A DNA stretch of 64,000 nucleotides from Pseudorhodoferax sp. Leaf274 (lineage in GTDB: Bacteria; Pseudomonadota; Gammaproteobacteria; Burkholderiales; Burkholderiaceae_C): assembly GCF_001422445.1 (NCBI RefSeq), contig NZ_LMNA01000025.1, positions 1,061 to 65,060 of the forward strand, in the 5' to 3' direction. The notes under the pieces were generated by a model. That model saw only the letters and a list, made by a program, of their open reading frames with translations. It made no database searches and was not told where the DNA came from. A program made the translations under genes and the position numbers. The first letter of the stretch is position 1. Every line of letters begins with the position of its first letter. Positions 27,825-37,566 of the stretch are shown here, piece by piece.

Positions 27825-29999
27825 ATGAACTTTCTTCCCTCCTCGTACGACTTCTGGGGCGTCCTGGCCTCCGTGCTGATCGCCAGCGCGGCGTCCTATG
27901 TGACGCTGGACCTGGCGCGGCGCGTGCGCCGGCCCGAGCGGCTGGCGGCCGTGCTGTGGTGGTTGTGCGGATCGCTGGTGATGGGCACGGGCATCTGGTC
28001 GATGCACTTCGTCGGCATGCTGGCGTTCTCGCTGCCGATCGCGCTGGGCTACACGCCGGGCCTGACGGCGGCCTCGTTCGTCGCGGCGGTGTTCACCTCG
28101 GGCGTCGCGCTGGGCATCGCCAGCCTGGGGCGGCTGGGCCTGTTGCGCGTGCTCGTCGGTGCGGTCGTGATGGGCCTGGGCATCTGCGCGATGCACTACA
28201 CGGGCATGGCGGCACTGGACATGGCGCCCGGCATCGTCTGGAACATGGGCTGGGTGGCGGCTTCGGCGGCCATCGCCGTCGGCGCCTCGGCCGTGGCGCT
28301 GTGGCTGTTCTTCTGGCTGCGCGGCTTCCACGGCCTGCGGGCCTGGGTCTACCAGCTCGCGGCCGCGGCGGTGATGGGCCTGGCGATCTCCGGCATGCAT
28401 TACGCGGGCATGGCCGCGGCCTCGTTTCCGCAGGACACCGTCTGCCTCAGCGTCGACGCCCTGAGCGGCCGCGGGCTGGCCATCGCGGTGGGCCTGACCT
28501 GCGTGCTGCTGTTGATGCTGACGCTGGCCGTCTCGTCCTGGGACTACCGCGTGCAGCGCAGCACGGCCCGGCTGTCTTCTTCGCTGCAGGCGGCCAATGC
28601 CGAGCTGCAATCGGCCAACGACGAGCTGCACCGGCGCGCCTTCAGCGACCCCCTGACCGGCTTGCCGAACCGGCTGCTGTTCGAGGACCGGCTGGCGCAC
28701 GCGCTGTCGCGCCACGACCGGGCCAACGAGAGCATCAGCCAGCGCAAGGCCGAGCGCATCGGCGTGCTCTTCATCGACCTGGACGGCTTCAAGCCGGTCA
28801 ACGACATCTTCGGCCACGCCGCGGGCGACGCGGTGCTCAAGGCCGCCGCCAGCCGGCTGCAGCAGCTGGCGCGCGGCAGCGACACCGTGGCGCGCGTGGG
28901 CGGCGACGAATTCCTGCTGCTGCTGGAGGATGCCGGCAGCGTGGCCGACTGCATGGCGCTGGGCGGCCGCGTGGCGCAGGCACTGGGCCAGCCGTTCGAC
29001 GTGGCGGGGCGCAGCGTGCAGATCGGCTGCTCCATCGGCGTGGTGGTCTATCCGGACCAGGGCGACCGCAACAAGCTGGTGGCCAATGCCGATGCGGCCA
29101 TGTATGTCGCCAAGCGCAACGGCGGCAACAGCTGTGCCTTGTTCGAGGCGCACATGGGCAGCAATGCCGGCGAGCAGCTGAGCCTGCTCAGCGACCTGCG
29201 CCAGGCCCTGGCGCGCGGCCAGATGGCCTTGCATTACCAGCCCAAGATCGACGGACGGCGTGGCCAGGTGCATGGGGTGGAGGCGCTGCTGCGCTGGCAG
29301 CATCCGGAGCGCGGCCAGGTGCAGCCGCAGGAGTTCATCCCGCTGGCCGAGCGCTTCGGCCTCATCAACCAGCTGGGTGGCTGGGTCATCGACGAGGCCT
29401 GCCGGCAGATGCACGCCTGGGCCGACCAGGGCCTGCGCATGCGCGTGTCCGTCAACCTGTCGGTGCACCAGCTGCGCGAGAGCGACCTGGTGCAGCGCAT
29501 CGAGCAGGCGCTGCTGCGTAACTTCGTGCCGGCCTCCCAGTTGCTCTGCGAGATCACCGAATCCGTGGCGATGGAAGACATCAAGGCCACGCAGCGCACC
29601 TTCGACGACCTGGCGCGCATCGGCGTGTACCTGTCGATCGACGATTTCGGCACCGGCTATTCCAGCCTGAGCTACCTGCGCCAGCTGCCGGCGCGCCAGC
29701 TCAAGATCGACCGCAGCTTCGTGCAGGACCTGGAGCACAGCAACGACGCCCGCGCCGTGGTGGACGCCGTGATCCGCCTGTCGCACGCGCTGGGCCTGCG
29801 CGTGGTGGCCGAGGGCGTGGAGACCTCGGGCCAGAACGACATCCTGCTGCAGATGGGGTGCGACGAGCTGCAGGGCTATCACTTCGCCCGGCCGATGTCG
29901 GCGCAGGCGCTGCAGGCGTGGGCCCAGGACGGCGAGGGCAGGGGCGATGGCGGCAACGGGCCGCTGAAGTTTTCCGATTCGGTGCTCGGCAACGCCTGA
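27825..29999 (+). CDS. MHYT-GGDEF-EAL membrane protein
   Basis: A 724-residue membrane c-di-GMP protein. Residues about 8-245 form a seven-helix MHYT sensor with three repeats (WSMHFVGM, CAMHYTGM, SGMHYAGM), thought to bind a metal and sense a diatomic gas or redox state. GGDEF (about 275-450) has ARVGGDEF and inhibitory site RGSD; EAL (about 460-710) has VEALLRWQH and DDFGTGYSS. It is the third intact GGDEF/EAL protein in 30 kb. It is convergent with smpB. Confidence 0.93.
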   Translation: MNFLPSSYDFWGVLASVLIASAASYVTLDLARRVRRPERLAAVLWWLCGSLVMGTGIWSMHFVGMLAFSLPIALGYTPGLTAASFVAAVFTSGVALGIASLGRLGLLRVLVGAVVMGLGICAMHYTGMAALDMAPGIVWNMGWVAASAAIAVGASAVALWLFFWLRGFHGLRAWVYQLAAAAVMGLAISGMHYAGMAAASFPQDTVCLSVDALSGRGLAIAVGLTCVLLLMLTLAVSSWDYRVQRSTARLSSSLQAANAELQSANDELHRRAFSDPLTGLPNRLLFEDRLAHALSRHDRANESISQRKAERIGVLFIDLDGFKPVNDIFGHAAGDAVLKAAASRLQQLARGSDTVARVGGDEFLLLLEDAGSVADCMALGGRVAQALGQPFDVAGRSVQIGCSIGVVVYPDQGDRNKLVANADAAMYVAKRNGGNSCALFEAHMGSNAGEQLSLLSDLRQALARGQMALHYQPKIDGRRGQVHGVEALLRWQHPERGQVQPQEFIPLAERFGLINQLGGWVIDEACRQMHAWADQGLRMRVSVNLSVHQLRESDLVQRIEQALLRNFVPASQLLCEITESVAMEDIKATQRTFDDLARIGVYLSIDDFGTGYSSLSYLRQLPARQLKIDRSFVQDLEHSNDARAVVDAVIRLSHALGLRVVAEGVETSGQNDILLQMGCDELQGYHFARPMSAQALQAWAQDGEGRGDGGNGPLKFSDSVLGNA

Positions 30000-30012
30000 G
30001 CGGCTGCCTCAG
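29996..30012. terminator. Palindromic convergent junction
   Basis: CTGAG and CTCAG, seven bases apart, enclose the stop codons of the MHYT gene and smpB. The stem is short and has no T tract, so termination would be weak. Confidence 0.25.
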
Positions 30013-30485
30013 CGGTTGCGCGACTTCATGGCGCGCTCGACCTCGCGCTTGCCCTCGCGGTCCTTGATCGTGTCGCGCTTGTCGTGCTCGGCCTTGCCCT
30101 TGGCCAGCGCGATCTCGCACTTCACCCGGCCGTCCTTCCAATGCAGGTTGAGGGGCACCAGCGTGTAGCCCTTCTGCTCGATCTTGCCGGTCAGGCGCTT
30201 GATCTGCTCCTTGTGCAGCAGCAGCTTCTTGGTGCGCACGGCGTCGGGGTTGACGTGCGTCGACGCCGAGCGCAGCGGATTGATCTGGCAGCCGACGATG
30301 AACATCTCGCCGTCGCGCACGATCACGTAGCCATCGGTCAACTGCACCTTGCCTTCGCGCAGCGCCTTCACCTCCCAGCCTTCCAGCACCATGCCGGCCT
30401 CGTACTTCTCCTCGAAAAAGTAGTTGAAGGCGGCCTTCTTGTTGTCGGCGATGCGGGAGGAGGTTGCTTGGGGTTTCTTGGCCAT
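30009..30485 (-). CDS. smpB: SsrA-binding protein SmpB
   Basis: A 158-residue tmRNA partner in trans-translation. Typical segments are [32 protein letters not shown], and a basic C-terminal tail ([20 protein letters not shown]) that enters the mRNA channel. MAKKPQ is the natural start. It is divergent from ratA with 69 bases between starts, the common Burkholderiales arrangement. No tmRNA gene was seen in the window. Confidence 0.97.
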   Translation of the reverse strand: MAKKPQATSSRIADNKKAAFNYFFEEKYEAGMVLEGWEVKALREGKVQLTDGYVIVRDGEMFIVGCQINPLRSASTHVNPDAVRTKKLLLHKEQIKRLTGKIEQKGYTLVPLNLHWKDGRVKCEIALAKGKAEHDKRDTIKDREGKREVERAMKSRNR

Positions 30486-30554
30486 GGCCTGTGCAGGTGG
30501 GGACAAAGGCCCGCGAAGCAAGCCTGTCTAGAATCCGGCGGAACCAGCGATTCT

Positions 30555-30998
30555 ATGAAAACCGTCCAGAAGTCCGTCCTGATCTGGTACAGCGCCGAGC
30601 AGATGTTCGATCTGGTGGCCCAGGTCGACCAGTATCCCCAGTTCCTGCCCTGGTGCGACCGCGCGGCCGTGGTCGAACGCCATGCCGACGGCATGACGGC
30701 CGAGGTCGGCATCGCGTTCGCCGGTATCCACCAGAGCTTCACCACGCGCAACACGCACGTGCCGGGCCGGCAGATCGGCATGCGGCTGGTCAAGGGGCCG
30801 TTCTCCCGGCTGGAGGGCGACTGGACGTTCCAGCCCGTGGGCGACGGCACGCAAAGCGCCTGCCGCGTTGGGCTGGAGTTGCGCTACGGCTTCTCCAGCC
30901 TGGCGCTGGGCGCCGTGGTGGGGCCCGTGTTCGACCGCATCGCGGGCAGCCTGGTCGACGCCTTCGTCAAGCGCGCAGAGCAGGTCTACGGCGGATGA
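30555..30998 (+). CDS. ratA: RatA / coenzyme Q-binding START-domain protein
   Basis: A 147-residue START-like protein (RatA/COQ10 family). It starts MKTVQKSVLIWYSAEQMFDL and contains FLPWCDRAAVVER, GIHQSFTTRN and FDRIAGSLVDAFVKRA, all typical. E. coli RatA was described as an anti-association ribosome toxin, whereas eukaryotic homologues bind ubiquinone, so the physiological role is debated. Its stop overlaps an ATG that opens a 26-codon frame leading to rnfH. Confidence 0.93.
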   Translation: MKTVQKSVLIWYSAEQMFDLVAQVDQYPQFLPWCDRAAVVERHADGMTAEVGIAFAGIHQSFTTRNTHVPGRQIGMRLVKGPFSRLEGDWTFQPVGDGTQSACRVGLELRYGFSSLALGAVVGPVFDRIAGSLVDAFVKRAEQVYGG

Positions 30999-31075
30999 CC
31001 GCTGCGCCGGCCAGCCCCTGGCAGGCGCGCTCGCGCCGGGCGAGGCAGGCCGCGGGCCGCAGGGGGCTCCGGTGA
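30995..31075 (+). CDS. Possible 26-residue linking ORF
   Basis: An ATG overlaps the ratA stop (ATGA), and the frame ends in a TGA that overlaps the rnfH GTG (GTGA). The peptide is rich in Ala and Arg and has no recognisable domain. The DNA is GC-rich and its first bases resemble the start of the repeat-containing region at 6775. It may be a coupling peptide, or only chance in a repeat. Confidence 0.3.
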   Translation: MTAAPASPWQARSRRARQAAGRRGLR

Positions 31076-31413
31076 CCGCATCCATCACCGTCGAAGTGGT
31101 TGCGGCGGCCGGCCCGCGCCAGGCGGTCGAAACCCGCCTGCAGCTGCCCGCCGGCGCCTGCCTGGCCGACGCGCTGCGCGCAGCGCAGGCGCTGGCGCCG
31201 TTCGAAGGCCTCGTGCTGGCCGACATGCCCACCGGCATCTGGGGCCGCAAGGCCACGGCGGCCCAGCGGCTGCGCGATGGCGACCGCGTCGAGTGCTACC
31301 GGCCGCTGCTCGTAGACCCCAAGGTGGCGCGGCGCGAGCGCTTCGCGCAGCAGGGCGCGCGCTCGACCGGCCTGTTCGCCAAGCGCCGGCCCGGCGCCAA
31401 GGCCGGTTACTGA
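31072..31413 (+). CDS. rnfH: RnfH-family ubiquitin-like protein
   Basis: A 113-residue RnfH/YfjF family protein with a beta-grasp fold. SITVEVVAAAGPRQAVETRL, the core FEGLVLADMPTGIWGRKA and DRVECYRPLLVDPKVARRER are diagnostic. Homologues sit beside ratA in most proteobacteria. The start is a GTG preceded by AGGGGG about five bases upstream; no ATG is available before residue 50. The biochemical role of the family is unclear. Confidence 0.92.
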   Translation: MTASITVEVVAAAGPRQAVETRLQLPAGACLADALRAAQALAPFEGLVLADMPTGIWGRKATAAQRLRDGDRVECYRPLLVDPKVARRERFAQQGARSTGLFAKRRPGAKAGY

Positions 31414-31416
31414 GCG

Positions 31417-31941
31417 CTAGCGGGGCTGTGCGCCCGGCGCGCAGTCGCGCGCGATGATCTCTTGCGTGCGGCTGGCCTCGGCGGCACGCTGCGCATCGTC
31501 GAGGAATTCGCGCTCGCCCTGGGCGTTGGTGCGCGTGATGCGGATGCCCGAATCCAGGCTGGCCTTGTTCTGCCGTGCCCGGGCGCAGTTGTCGGCGCGG
31601 GCCCTGGCCTGCACTTCCTGCGCGGCTTTCTGCCTGGCGGCTTCGGCGGCCTCGGCCTGCTGGCGGCGCTGCTCGAGTTCCTTGTCCTGGCCGCCGGCCG
31701 GGGTGGGGGTGGCAGTCGCCGCGGGCGCGGATGCGGTGGCTGCTGCAGGTGCAGGTGCAGGCGCCACGGCCCGCGCCGCGCCGCTGGGCCGCTGCAGCAC
31801 GTTCTTGTCCGGGATGTCGGCCGGCGGCGGCCGGTCGCTGAACACCGGCTTGCCGGCGGCATCGCGCCACATCCATTGGGCCGCAACCGGCATGGAAAGG
31901 GCCGTTCCAAGCATGAACAACAGGGCAACCACGGTGCGCAT
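31417..31941 (-). CDS. DUF4124 secreted protein
   Basis: A 174-residue protein with a signal peptide ending near PVAAQ, then the short DUF4124 motif ([21 protein letters not shown]). A proline/alanine linker and a charged helical stretch rich in Gln, Glu, Ala and Arg (about 85-165) follow, the latter probably a coiled coil. It is predicted to be periplasmic; the function is unknown. It is convergent with rnfH and divergent from guaB. This gene often precedes guaB in related bacteria. Confidence 0.85.
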   Translation of the reverse strand: MRTVVALLFMLGTALSMPVAAQWMWRDAAGKPVFSDRPPPADIPDKNVLQRPSGAARAVAPAPAPAAATASAPAATATPTPAGGQDKELEQRRQQAEAAEAARQKAAQEVQARARADNCARARQNKASLDSGIRITRTNAQGEREFLDDAQRAAEASRTQEIIARDCAPGAQPR

Positions 31942-31984
31942 CGGGGCAGTGTAGCGGCCGACTTCTGCGCGCATTACGCGCGGG

Positions 31985-31990
31985 TACAAT
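31985..31990 (+). promoter_or_regulatory. Probable guaB -10 box
   Basis: TACAAT, one base from the consensus, lies 21 bases before the guaB start and is followed by a run of eight T and then GGAG as ribosome site (31999-32003). No good -35 element is seen at the right distance. Confidence 0.45.
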
Positions 31991-32010
31991 CTTTTTTTTG
32001 GAGCTTTCTC

Positions 32011-33480
32011 ATGCGCCTCCTCGGAAAAGCGCTCACCTTCGACGATGTGTTGCTGGTGCCGGCGTACTCCCAAGTCCTGCCCAAGGACACGTCCCTCGCG
32101 ACCCGTTTCTCCCGCAACATTGCCCTGAACCTGCCCCTGGTGTCCGCCGCCATGGACACCGTGACGGAGGCACGCCTGGCGATTGCCATCGCACAGGAAG
32201 GCGGCATGGGCATCGTGCACAAGAACCTCACGGCGCAGCAGCAGGCCGCCGAAGTGGCGCGCGTCAAGCGCTACGAGTCCGGCGTGCTGCGCGACCCGGT
32301 CGTCATCACCGCGGACCACACCGTGCTGCAGGTGATGCAGCTGTCCGATGAGCTGGGCATCTCCGGTTTCCCCGTGCTCGAGGGCGGCAAGGTCATCGGC
32401 ATCGTGACCGGCCGCGACCTGCGCTTCGAGACCCGTTACGACGTCAAGGTGCGCGACATCATGACGCCGCGCGAACGCCTGATCACCGTGCCGGACGGCA
32501 CCACGCTGGTGGACGCCAAGGCCCTGCTGAACAAGCACAAGCTCGAGCGCCTGCTGGTCGTCAACGACGCCTTCGAGCTCAAGGGCCTGATCACCGTCAA
32601 GGACATCACCAAGCAGACCAGCTTCCCGAACGCCGCACGCGATGCCTCCGGCCGCCTGCGCGTGGGCGCCGCCGTCGGCGTGGGCGAGGGCACCGAGGAG
32701 CGTGTCGAAGCCCTGGTCAAGGCGGGTGTGGACGCCATCGTCGTCGACACGGCCCATGGCCACAGCAAGGGCGTGATCGAGCGCGTGCGCTGGGTCAAGC
32801 AGAACTATCCGCAGGTCGATGTGGTCGGCGGCAACATCGCCACCGGCGCCGCCGCGTTGGCGCTGGTCGAGGCCGGCGCCGATGCGGTCAAGGTCGGCAT
32901 CGGCCCCGGCTCGATCTGCACCACGCGCATCGTGGCCGGCGTGGGCGTGCCGCAGATCATGGCCGTCGACAGCGTGGCCACCGCCCTGCAGGGATCGGGC
33001 GTGCCGCTGATCGCCGATGGCGGCGTGCGCTACAGCGGCGACATCGCCAAGGCCATCGCTGCCGGCGCCCACACCGTGATGATGGGTGGCATGTTCGCCG
33101 GCACGGAAGAGGCACCCGGCGAGGTGATCCTGTTCCAGGGCCGCAGCTACAAGAGCTACCGCGGCATGGGCAGCATCGGTGCCATGCAGCAGGGCAGCGC
33201 CGACCGCTACTTCCAGGAATCGACCACCGGCAACCCCAACGCCGACAAGCTCGTGCCCGAAGGCATCGAAGGCCGCGTGCCCTACAAGGGCTCGATGATC
33301 TCCATCGTCTACCAGATGGCCGGTGGCGTGCGCGCCAGCATGGGCTACTGCGGCTGCGCCAGCATCGAGGAGATGCGCAACCAGGCCGAGTTCGTCGAGA
33401 TCACCACAGCCGGCATCCGCGAGAGCCATGTGCACGACGTGCAGATCACCAAGGAAGCGCCGAACTATCGGGCAGAATGA
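32011..33480 (+). CDS. guaB: IMP dehydrogenase GuaB
   Basis: A 489-residue NAD-dependent IMP dehydrogenase, the first step from IMP to GMP. The catalytic cysteine is C303 in the loop [11 protein letters not shown]. Two CBS domains (about 95-205) interrupt the barrel and give nucleotide control; the flap region [10 protein letters not shown] is present. It lies upstream of kbp and guaA on the same strand, so the GMP branch is grouped. Confidence 0.98.
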   Translation: MRLLGKALTFDDVLLVPAYSQVLPKDTSLATRFSRNIALNLPLVSAAMDTVTEARLAIAIAQEGGMGIVHKNLTAQQQAAEVARVKRYESGVLRDPVVITADHTVLQVMQLSDELGISGFPVLEGGKVIGIVTGRDLRFETRYDVKVRDIMTPRERLITVPDGTTLVDAKALLNKHKLERLLVVNDAFELKGLITVKDITKQTSFPNAARDASGRLRVGAAVGVGEGTEERVEALVKAGVDAIVVDTAHGHSKGVIERVRWVKQNYPQVDVVGGNIATGAAALALVEAGADAVKVGIGPGSICTTRIVAGVGVPQIMAVDSVATALQGSGVPLIADGGVRYSGDIAKAIAAGAHTVMMGGMFAGTEEAPGEVILFQGRSYKSYRGMGSIGAMQQGSADRYFQESTTGNPNADKLVPEGIEGRVPYKGSMISIVYQMAGGVRASMGYCGCASIEEMRNQAEFVEITTAGIRESHVHDVQITKEAPNYRAE

Positions 33481-33514
33481 CCCGCGCCTCTCAACCGTAT
33501 ACAAGGAGCGATCC

Positions 33515-34012
33515 ATGGGTCTGATGTCCTTCATCAAGGAAGCCGGCGAGAAGCTGTTCGGCAAGAAGCCCGAGGTGGCCGCCGCAGCTGCCGAGCCCGG
33601 CAGCCAGGAAAAGCTGGCCGCGGCGAACGCGGTGGCAGCCAAGGCCATCGGCGACTACATCCGCACGCAGAACCTGCCGGCCGACGCGCTGACGATCGCT
33701 TTCGACGGCGCCACCCAGATCGTGACGGTGTCCGGCACCGTGGCCACGCAGGAGATCAAGGAAAAGATCCTGCTGTGCTGCGGCAACGTGGAAGGCGTGG
33801 TCGGCGTCAACGACGAGATCGTCTCGACCGAGCCGGCCGACCTGAGCCAATACCACACCGTGGTGCGCGGCGACACGCTCTCGGCCATCGCCAAGAAGTT
33901 CTACGGCAACGCCAACGCGTATCCCAAGATCTTCGAGGCCAACAAGCCCATGCTGACGCACCCGGACAAGATCTACCCTGGCCAGGTGCTGCGCATCCCG
34001 CCGCAGGCCTGA
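33515..34012 (+). CDS. kbp: BON-LysM protein Kbp (YgaU-like)
   Basis: A 165-residue protein with an N-terminal BON domain (about 35-105) and a C-terminal LysM domain (about 113-163, [19 protein letters not shown]). It matches E. coli Kbp/YgaU, a potassium-binding protein. No signal peptide is present, so it is cytosolic despite the LysM domain. AAGGAG lies nine bases before the ATG. It lies between guaB and guaA and is followed by a terminator-like hairpin. Confidence 0.93.
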   Translation: MGLMSFIKEAGEKLFGKKPEVAAAAAEPGSQEKLAAANAVAAKAIGDYIRTQNLPADALTIAFDGATQIVTVSGTVATQEIKEKILLCCGNVEGVVGVNDEIVSTEPADLSQYHTVVRGDTLSAIAKKFYGNANAYPKIFEANKPMLTHPDKIYPGQVLRIPPQA

Positions 34013-34033
34013 TTCCGACCGCATCTCCACGGC

Positions 34034-34058
34034 ACGGGCAGCACACGCTGCCCGTTTC
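34034..34058 (+). terminator. Terminator-like hairpin between kbp and guaA
   Basis: ACGGGCAGC, ACAC, GCTGCCCGT form a nine-pair stem followed by the T-rich TTCACTTT. It starts 22 bases after the kbp stop and ends 14 bases before guaA, so it may stop kbp transcription or lower readthrough into guaA. Confidence 0.65.
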
Positions 34059-34071
34059 ACTTTCGCAAGCC

Positions 34072-35697
34072 ATGAACCACGACAAGATCCTCATCCTCGA
34101 CTTCGGCTCCCAGGTCACGCAACTGATCGCCCGGCGCGTGCGCGAAGCCCATGTCTACAGCGAAGTCCATCCCTGTGACGTGACGGACGAATGGGTGCGC
34201 GCCTACGCGGCCGATGGCCATTTGAAGGGCGTGATCCTGTCGGGCAGCCATGCCAGCGTCTACGAGGACACCACCGACAAGGCGCCGGCGGCCGTGTTCG
34301 CGCTGGGCGTGCCGGTGCTGGGCATCTGCTACGGCATGCAGACCATGGCGCACCAGCTGGGCGGCAAGGTCGAAGGCGGCCACAAGCGCGAGTTCGGCTT
34401 CGCCTCCGTGCGGGCGCGCGGCCACACCCGGCTGTTCGACGGCATCCAGGACTTCGCCACGGCCGAAGGCCACGGCATGCTGGACGTGTGGATGAGCCAT
34501 GGCGACAAGGTCACCGAGCTGCCGCCCGGCTTCAAGCTCATGGCCAGCACGGACAGCTGCCCCATCGCCGGCATGGCCGACGAGGAGCGCCGCTTCTACG
34601 CCGTGCAGTTCCACCCCGAGGTCACGCACACGAAGCAGGGCCACGCCATCCTGGAGCGCTTCGTGCGCGGCATCTGCGCTGCGCAGGCCGACTGGGTCAT
34701 GCGCGACCACATCGCCGAGGCCGTTGAGAAGATCCGCGAACAGGTGGGCGACGAGGAGGTGATCCTGGGCCTGTCCGGCGGCGTCGATTCCAGCGTGGCC
34801 GCGGCGCTGATCCACCGCGCCATCGGCGACCAGCTGACCTGCGTGTTCGTGGACCACGGCCTGCTGCGCCTGCACGAAGGCGACATGGTGATGGACATGT
34901 TCGTCGGCAAGCTGCACGCCAAGGTCATCCGCGTCGATGCCAGCGACCTGTTCCTGGGCAAGCTGGCCGGCGTGAGCGACCCCGAGGCCAAGCGCAAGAT
35001 CATCGGCGGCGAGTTCGTCACGGTGTTCAAGCAGGAAGCCGCGAAGCTCACCAGCGCCGGTGCCAAGGGCGCCAAGTGGCTGGCCCAGGGCACGATCTAC
35101 CCCGACGTGATCGAGTCCGGCGGTGCCAAGAGCAAGAAGGCCGTGACCATCAAGAGCCACCACAACGTGGGCGGCCTGCCCGAGCAGCTGGGCCTCAAGT
35201 TGCTGGAGCCGCTGCGCGACCTGTTCAAGGACGAGGTGCGCGAGCTGGGCGTGGCCCTGGGCCTGCCGTCCGAGATGGTCTATCGCCATCCGTTCCCCGG
35301 CCCCGGCCTGGGCGTGCGCATCCTGGGCGAGGTCAAGAAGGAATACGCCGACCTGCTGCGCCGCGCCGATGCGATCTTCATCGAGGAGCTGCGCAACTTC
35401 CGCGACGAGGCACCCGGTCCCAACTTCGGCAAGAGCTGGTACGACCTCACGAGCCAGGCCTTCACCGTGTTCCTGCCGGTCAAGAGCGTGGGCGTGATGG
35501 GCGATGGCCGCACCTACGACTACGTGGTCGCGCTGCGCGCCGTGCAGACCAGCGACTTCATGACCGCCGACTGGGCCGAGCTGCCCTACGCGCTACTCAA
35601 GAAGGTTTCCAGCCGCATCATCAACGAGGTGCGCGGCATCAACCGCGTCACCTACGACGTGAGCAGCAAGCCGCCGGCGACGATCGAGTGGGAGTGA
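34072..35697 (+). CDS. guaA: GMP synthase GuaA
   Basis: A 541-residue glutamine-hydrolysing GMP synthase (XMP to GMP). The class I amidotransferase domain has C86, H181 and E183 as triad; the ATP pyrophosphatase loop SGGVDS is at 235-240. The protein ends in the usual TIEWE. The last 18 bases (35680-35697) are repeated in degenerate form at 46732-46749, suggesting that the gene served as the integration site of the island that follows and was restored on insertion. Confidence 0.98.
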   Translation: MNHDKILILDFGSQVTQLIARRVREAHVYSEVHPCDVTDEWVRAYAADGHLKGVILSGSHASVYEDTTDKAPAAVFALGVPVLGICYGMQTMAHQLGGKVEGGHKREFGFASVRARGHTRLFDGIQDFATAEGHGMLDVWMSHGDKVTELPPGFKLMASTDSCPIAGMADEERRFYAVQFHPEVTHTKQGHAILERFVRGICAAQADWVMRDHIAEAVEKIREQVGDEEVILGLSGGVDSSVAAALIHRAIGDQLTCVFVDHGLLRLHEGDMVMDMFVGKLHAKVIRVDASDLFLGKLAGVSDPEAKRKIIGGEFVTVFKQEAAKLTSAGAKGAKWLAQGTIYPDVIESGGAKSKKAVTIKSHHNVGGLPEQLGLKLLEPLRDLFKDEVRELGVALGLPSEMVYRHPFPGPGLGVRILGEVKKEYADLLRRADAIFIEELRNFRDEAPGPNFGKSWYDLTSQAFTVFLPVKSVGVMGDGRTYDYVVALRAVQTSDFMTADWAELPYALLKKVSSRIINEVRGINRVTYDVSSKPPATIEWE

Positions 35698-36268
35698 GGG
35701 TCGCGGGTTTGCCAGCGTGCCGTGGCGCGCTGGTCTTGCTTTTGATCCACCGGTAGTTTTTCGTCGACGGCGAAGGTTAATTGGACCTCTTGCCTCCAGA
35801 GCCGATAACCACGCCAGGGCTCGGGCAAGACGTCTGTGCCTGGGATGGGGATGTGTTGGAGACGCGCAGCCAGACAGCGCGCCTGCGCGCAGCGGCGATA
35901 GGCGTAAGACACCGAAATACGAAGATGATGAGTGGTGGCATCCATTCCGTTGTCGAAGTGGCGCAGCAGGCGGATGTAGGCGGCCGCCAGTGATCCATGG
36001 GACTGCAAAGGGGATGCCAGAGACATATCTGTTCGGTGTAGCGTACGAGGCGATGGTCCAGGTAAGCCAGCAGCCATTGTTGATGTGCCTCGTCCCAGAC
36101 GTCCAGCGGACCGCCATCGTCAGCACTCACGGTGCGCGCCATCAACCAAGCCTCCTGCACCACGTCTTCGTATTGCTGTTCTCCGGCAGTCTTCCAGGCG
36201 ATGCCGCGCAATTTTTTCTTCCGCTGGGTGACGAATTGATTGAAGGCATCGTCAACGGTGGTTGTCAC
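35652..36268 (-). pseudogene. Frameshifted sigma-factor-like gene
   Basis: From a GTG at 36266-36268 with AGGAG upstream, the first 80 residues include EDVVQEAWLMARTV, similar to sigma-70 region 2. Near 36024-36033 the sensible frame shifts by -1 and continues with DMSLASPLQSHGSLAAAYIR and ISVSYAYRRCAQARCLAARL, which resembles a region 4 helix-turn-helix. One inserted base would restore about 205 residues. The final part overlaps the guaA 3' end by 46 bases, so the original C-terminus may be lost. It begins 14 bases after jetD and was probably co-transcribed with it. Decay, sequencing error and programmed frameshifting all remain possible. Confidence 0.5.
35680..35697 (+). other. Candidate attachment site (left), guaA 3' end
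   Basis: ACGATCGAGTGGGAGTGA encodes TIEWE and the stop of guaA. It matches 46732-46749 at 15 of 18 bases, all differences being in third codon positions. The guaA 3' end is a known integration target of genomic islands. Confidence 0.6.
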
Positions 36269-36282
36269 GCAGGACTCCTGTG

Positions 36283-37566
36283 TCAGGTGAGGCACAAGTC
36301 ATCGAGCAGGGACTCGGCCAGCGCTTCCTCGGCAATCGCCAGGCCGTATCGACGCATGGTGGGGGCCAGATGTGCGTCCCAGAGCGCCTCTGTTTCGGAG
36401 CCGGTCAGGGCGTGGCGTGCGGACGTTGCGGCCCGTGCGGCCGTTTCGTAGTCGGCCATTTCCATGCGCCAGGGTGCAGCACCGGCATAGCGTAGCAAAT
36501 GGTTGGCAATGCGCAGGCCGGCCCAATCGAAGTCACCGTGATAGCGCAATAGCGCGCCGGACCTCGCCAACTGTTGCAATAGCGTTCGCTGTGCGGCGGC
36601 CGGCATGCCATCGGTGCAAACCAGAGGCGCGCAACGGGTGTGGAGTTGGTCGGCGGCGATGGCCAGCAGATTGGGGTTTTCGCAGACGAACACCGTGCGG
36701 CCGGCCATGGCCCATTGAGGTGCAGCGCGCAGCAGCCAGCGCAGCGACAGGTAGGCGGGTTCGCCGGGCAGCCAGGGCGCGGTGTCCAAGCCTAAGGGTA
36801 ACGGCAAGTTCAGCACCAGCACCGGTCGGGCGAGTTCATTGACGAGCACACCAGCGCGCGCCCAGATGTCACGCGCGCGTTCGTCGACAGCGGGGCCGGG
36901 CGGCTCCTCCCGGGAGTCATCGAGAGCCTCGTCACCGATTTCGGCAGCGGGCACGCCGCGCGCTGCTTCGGCATGGCGCCAGGCTGCCAGCACCAATGCC
37001 GCGACGGGTCGGCCGGGGTCGAGGGCGTGCGCATCACCGAGGATCTGTGCGGCCAGCTGCGAGCGCGGCAAGCCGGTAGCCGGCAAGCGGCCGAGGACTC
37101 TGCCGGCCTGCATCAGCAAGATGTCGGCGGCATTGGCATCCTGTCGCGACAGGCGCTTTAGCAATCCGGCAGCGGTGGCGGATTGCAGCCAGGCATGCAG
37201 GAACGGATGGCGGTCGGGCCTGGACAGTATGACCAGCCAGGCGGCCTGGGTCACGGCGCGTTCGGCAAGGAAGTCTGTGATCGGCCCGTCCAGCCGCTCC
37301 AGAGCTTCGCGCAGCGAACCTGCGATGCCGGCAGACTGTAGTCGGGCCTGCAATTCGGCAAGATCCAGGCGCAGCGAGCTCGTCACTTTGGCGGGCCGGC
37401 CGCTCAGCAGCGCCAGCGCCTCGCGCTCAACTGGCTGCAATTGGCTGAGTTGCAACATGCCCTCGGCCGCGCCGCCGCGCTCGAAATGGCGCCGCAGGCG
37501 TTGCCGAAGCGCGGCCAGCTCGGGGCCGCCAAGCAGGCGCTGCAGGCGAGGGTCAGGTGTTGCCAT
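36283..37566 (-). CDS. jetD: Wadjet nuclease subunit JetD (DUF2399/TIGR02679)
   Basis: A 427-residue protein of the TIGR02679 family. The C-terminal half has a Toprim-like core, with HGDFDWAGLRIANHLL (about 345-360) as the conserved acidic motif, as in topoisomerase VI-type enzymes. In Wadjet systems JetD cuts circular plasmid DNA after extrusion by the JetABC motor. Its ATG lies 14 bases inside the end of jetC. It is the last intact gene of the operon. Confidence 0.85.
   Translation of the reverse strand: MATPDPRLQRLLGGPELAALRQRLRRHFERGGAAEGMLQLSQLQPVEREALALLSGRPAKVTSSLRLDLAELQARLQSAGIAGSLREALERLDGPITDFLAERAVTQAAWLVILSRPDRHPFLHAWLQSATAAGLLKRLSRQDANAADILLMQAGRVLGRLPATGLPRSQLAAQILGDAHALDPGRPVAALVLAAWRHAEAARGVPAAEIGDEALDDSREEPPGPAVDERARDIWARAGVLVNELARPVLVLNLPLPLGLDTAPWLPGEPAYLSLRWLLRAAPQWAMAGRTVFVCENPNLLAIAADQLHTRCAPLVCTDGMPAAAQRTLLQQLARSGALLRYHGDFDWAGLRIANHLLRYAGAAPWRMEMADYETAARAATSARHALTGSETEALWDAHLAPTMRRYGLAIAEEALAESLLDDLCLT

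Noticed and set aside
35593-36126. 177-codon minus-strand frame near the sigma-like pseudogene
   Set aside because: It is the third frame across the same region; the sensible continuation of the sigma-like protein is in a different phase.
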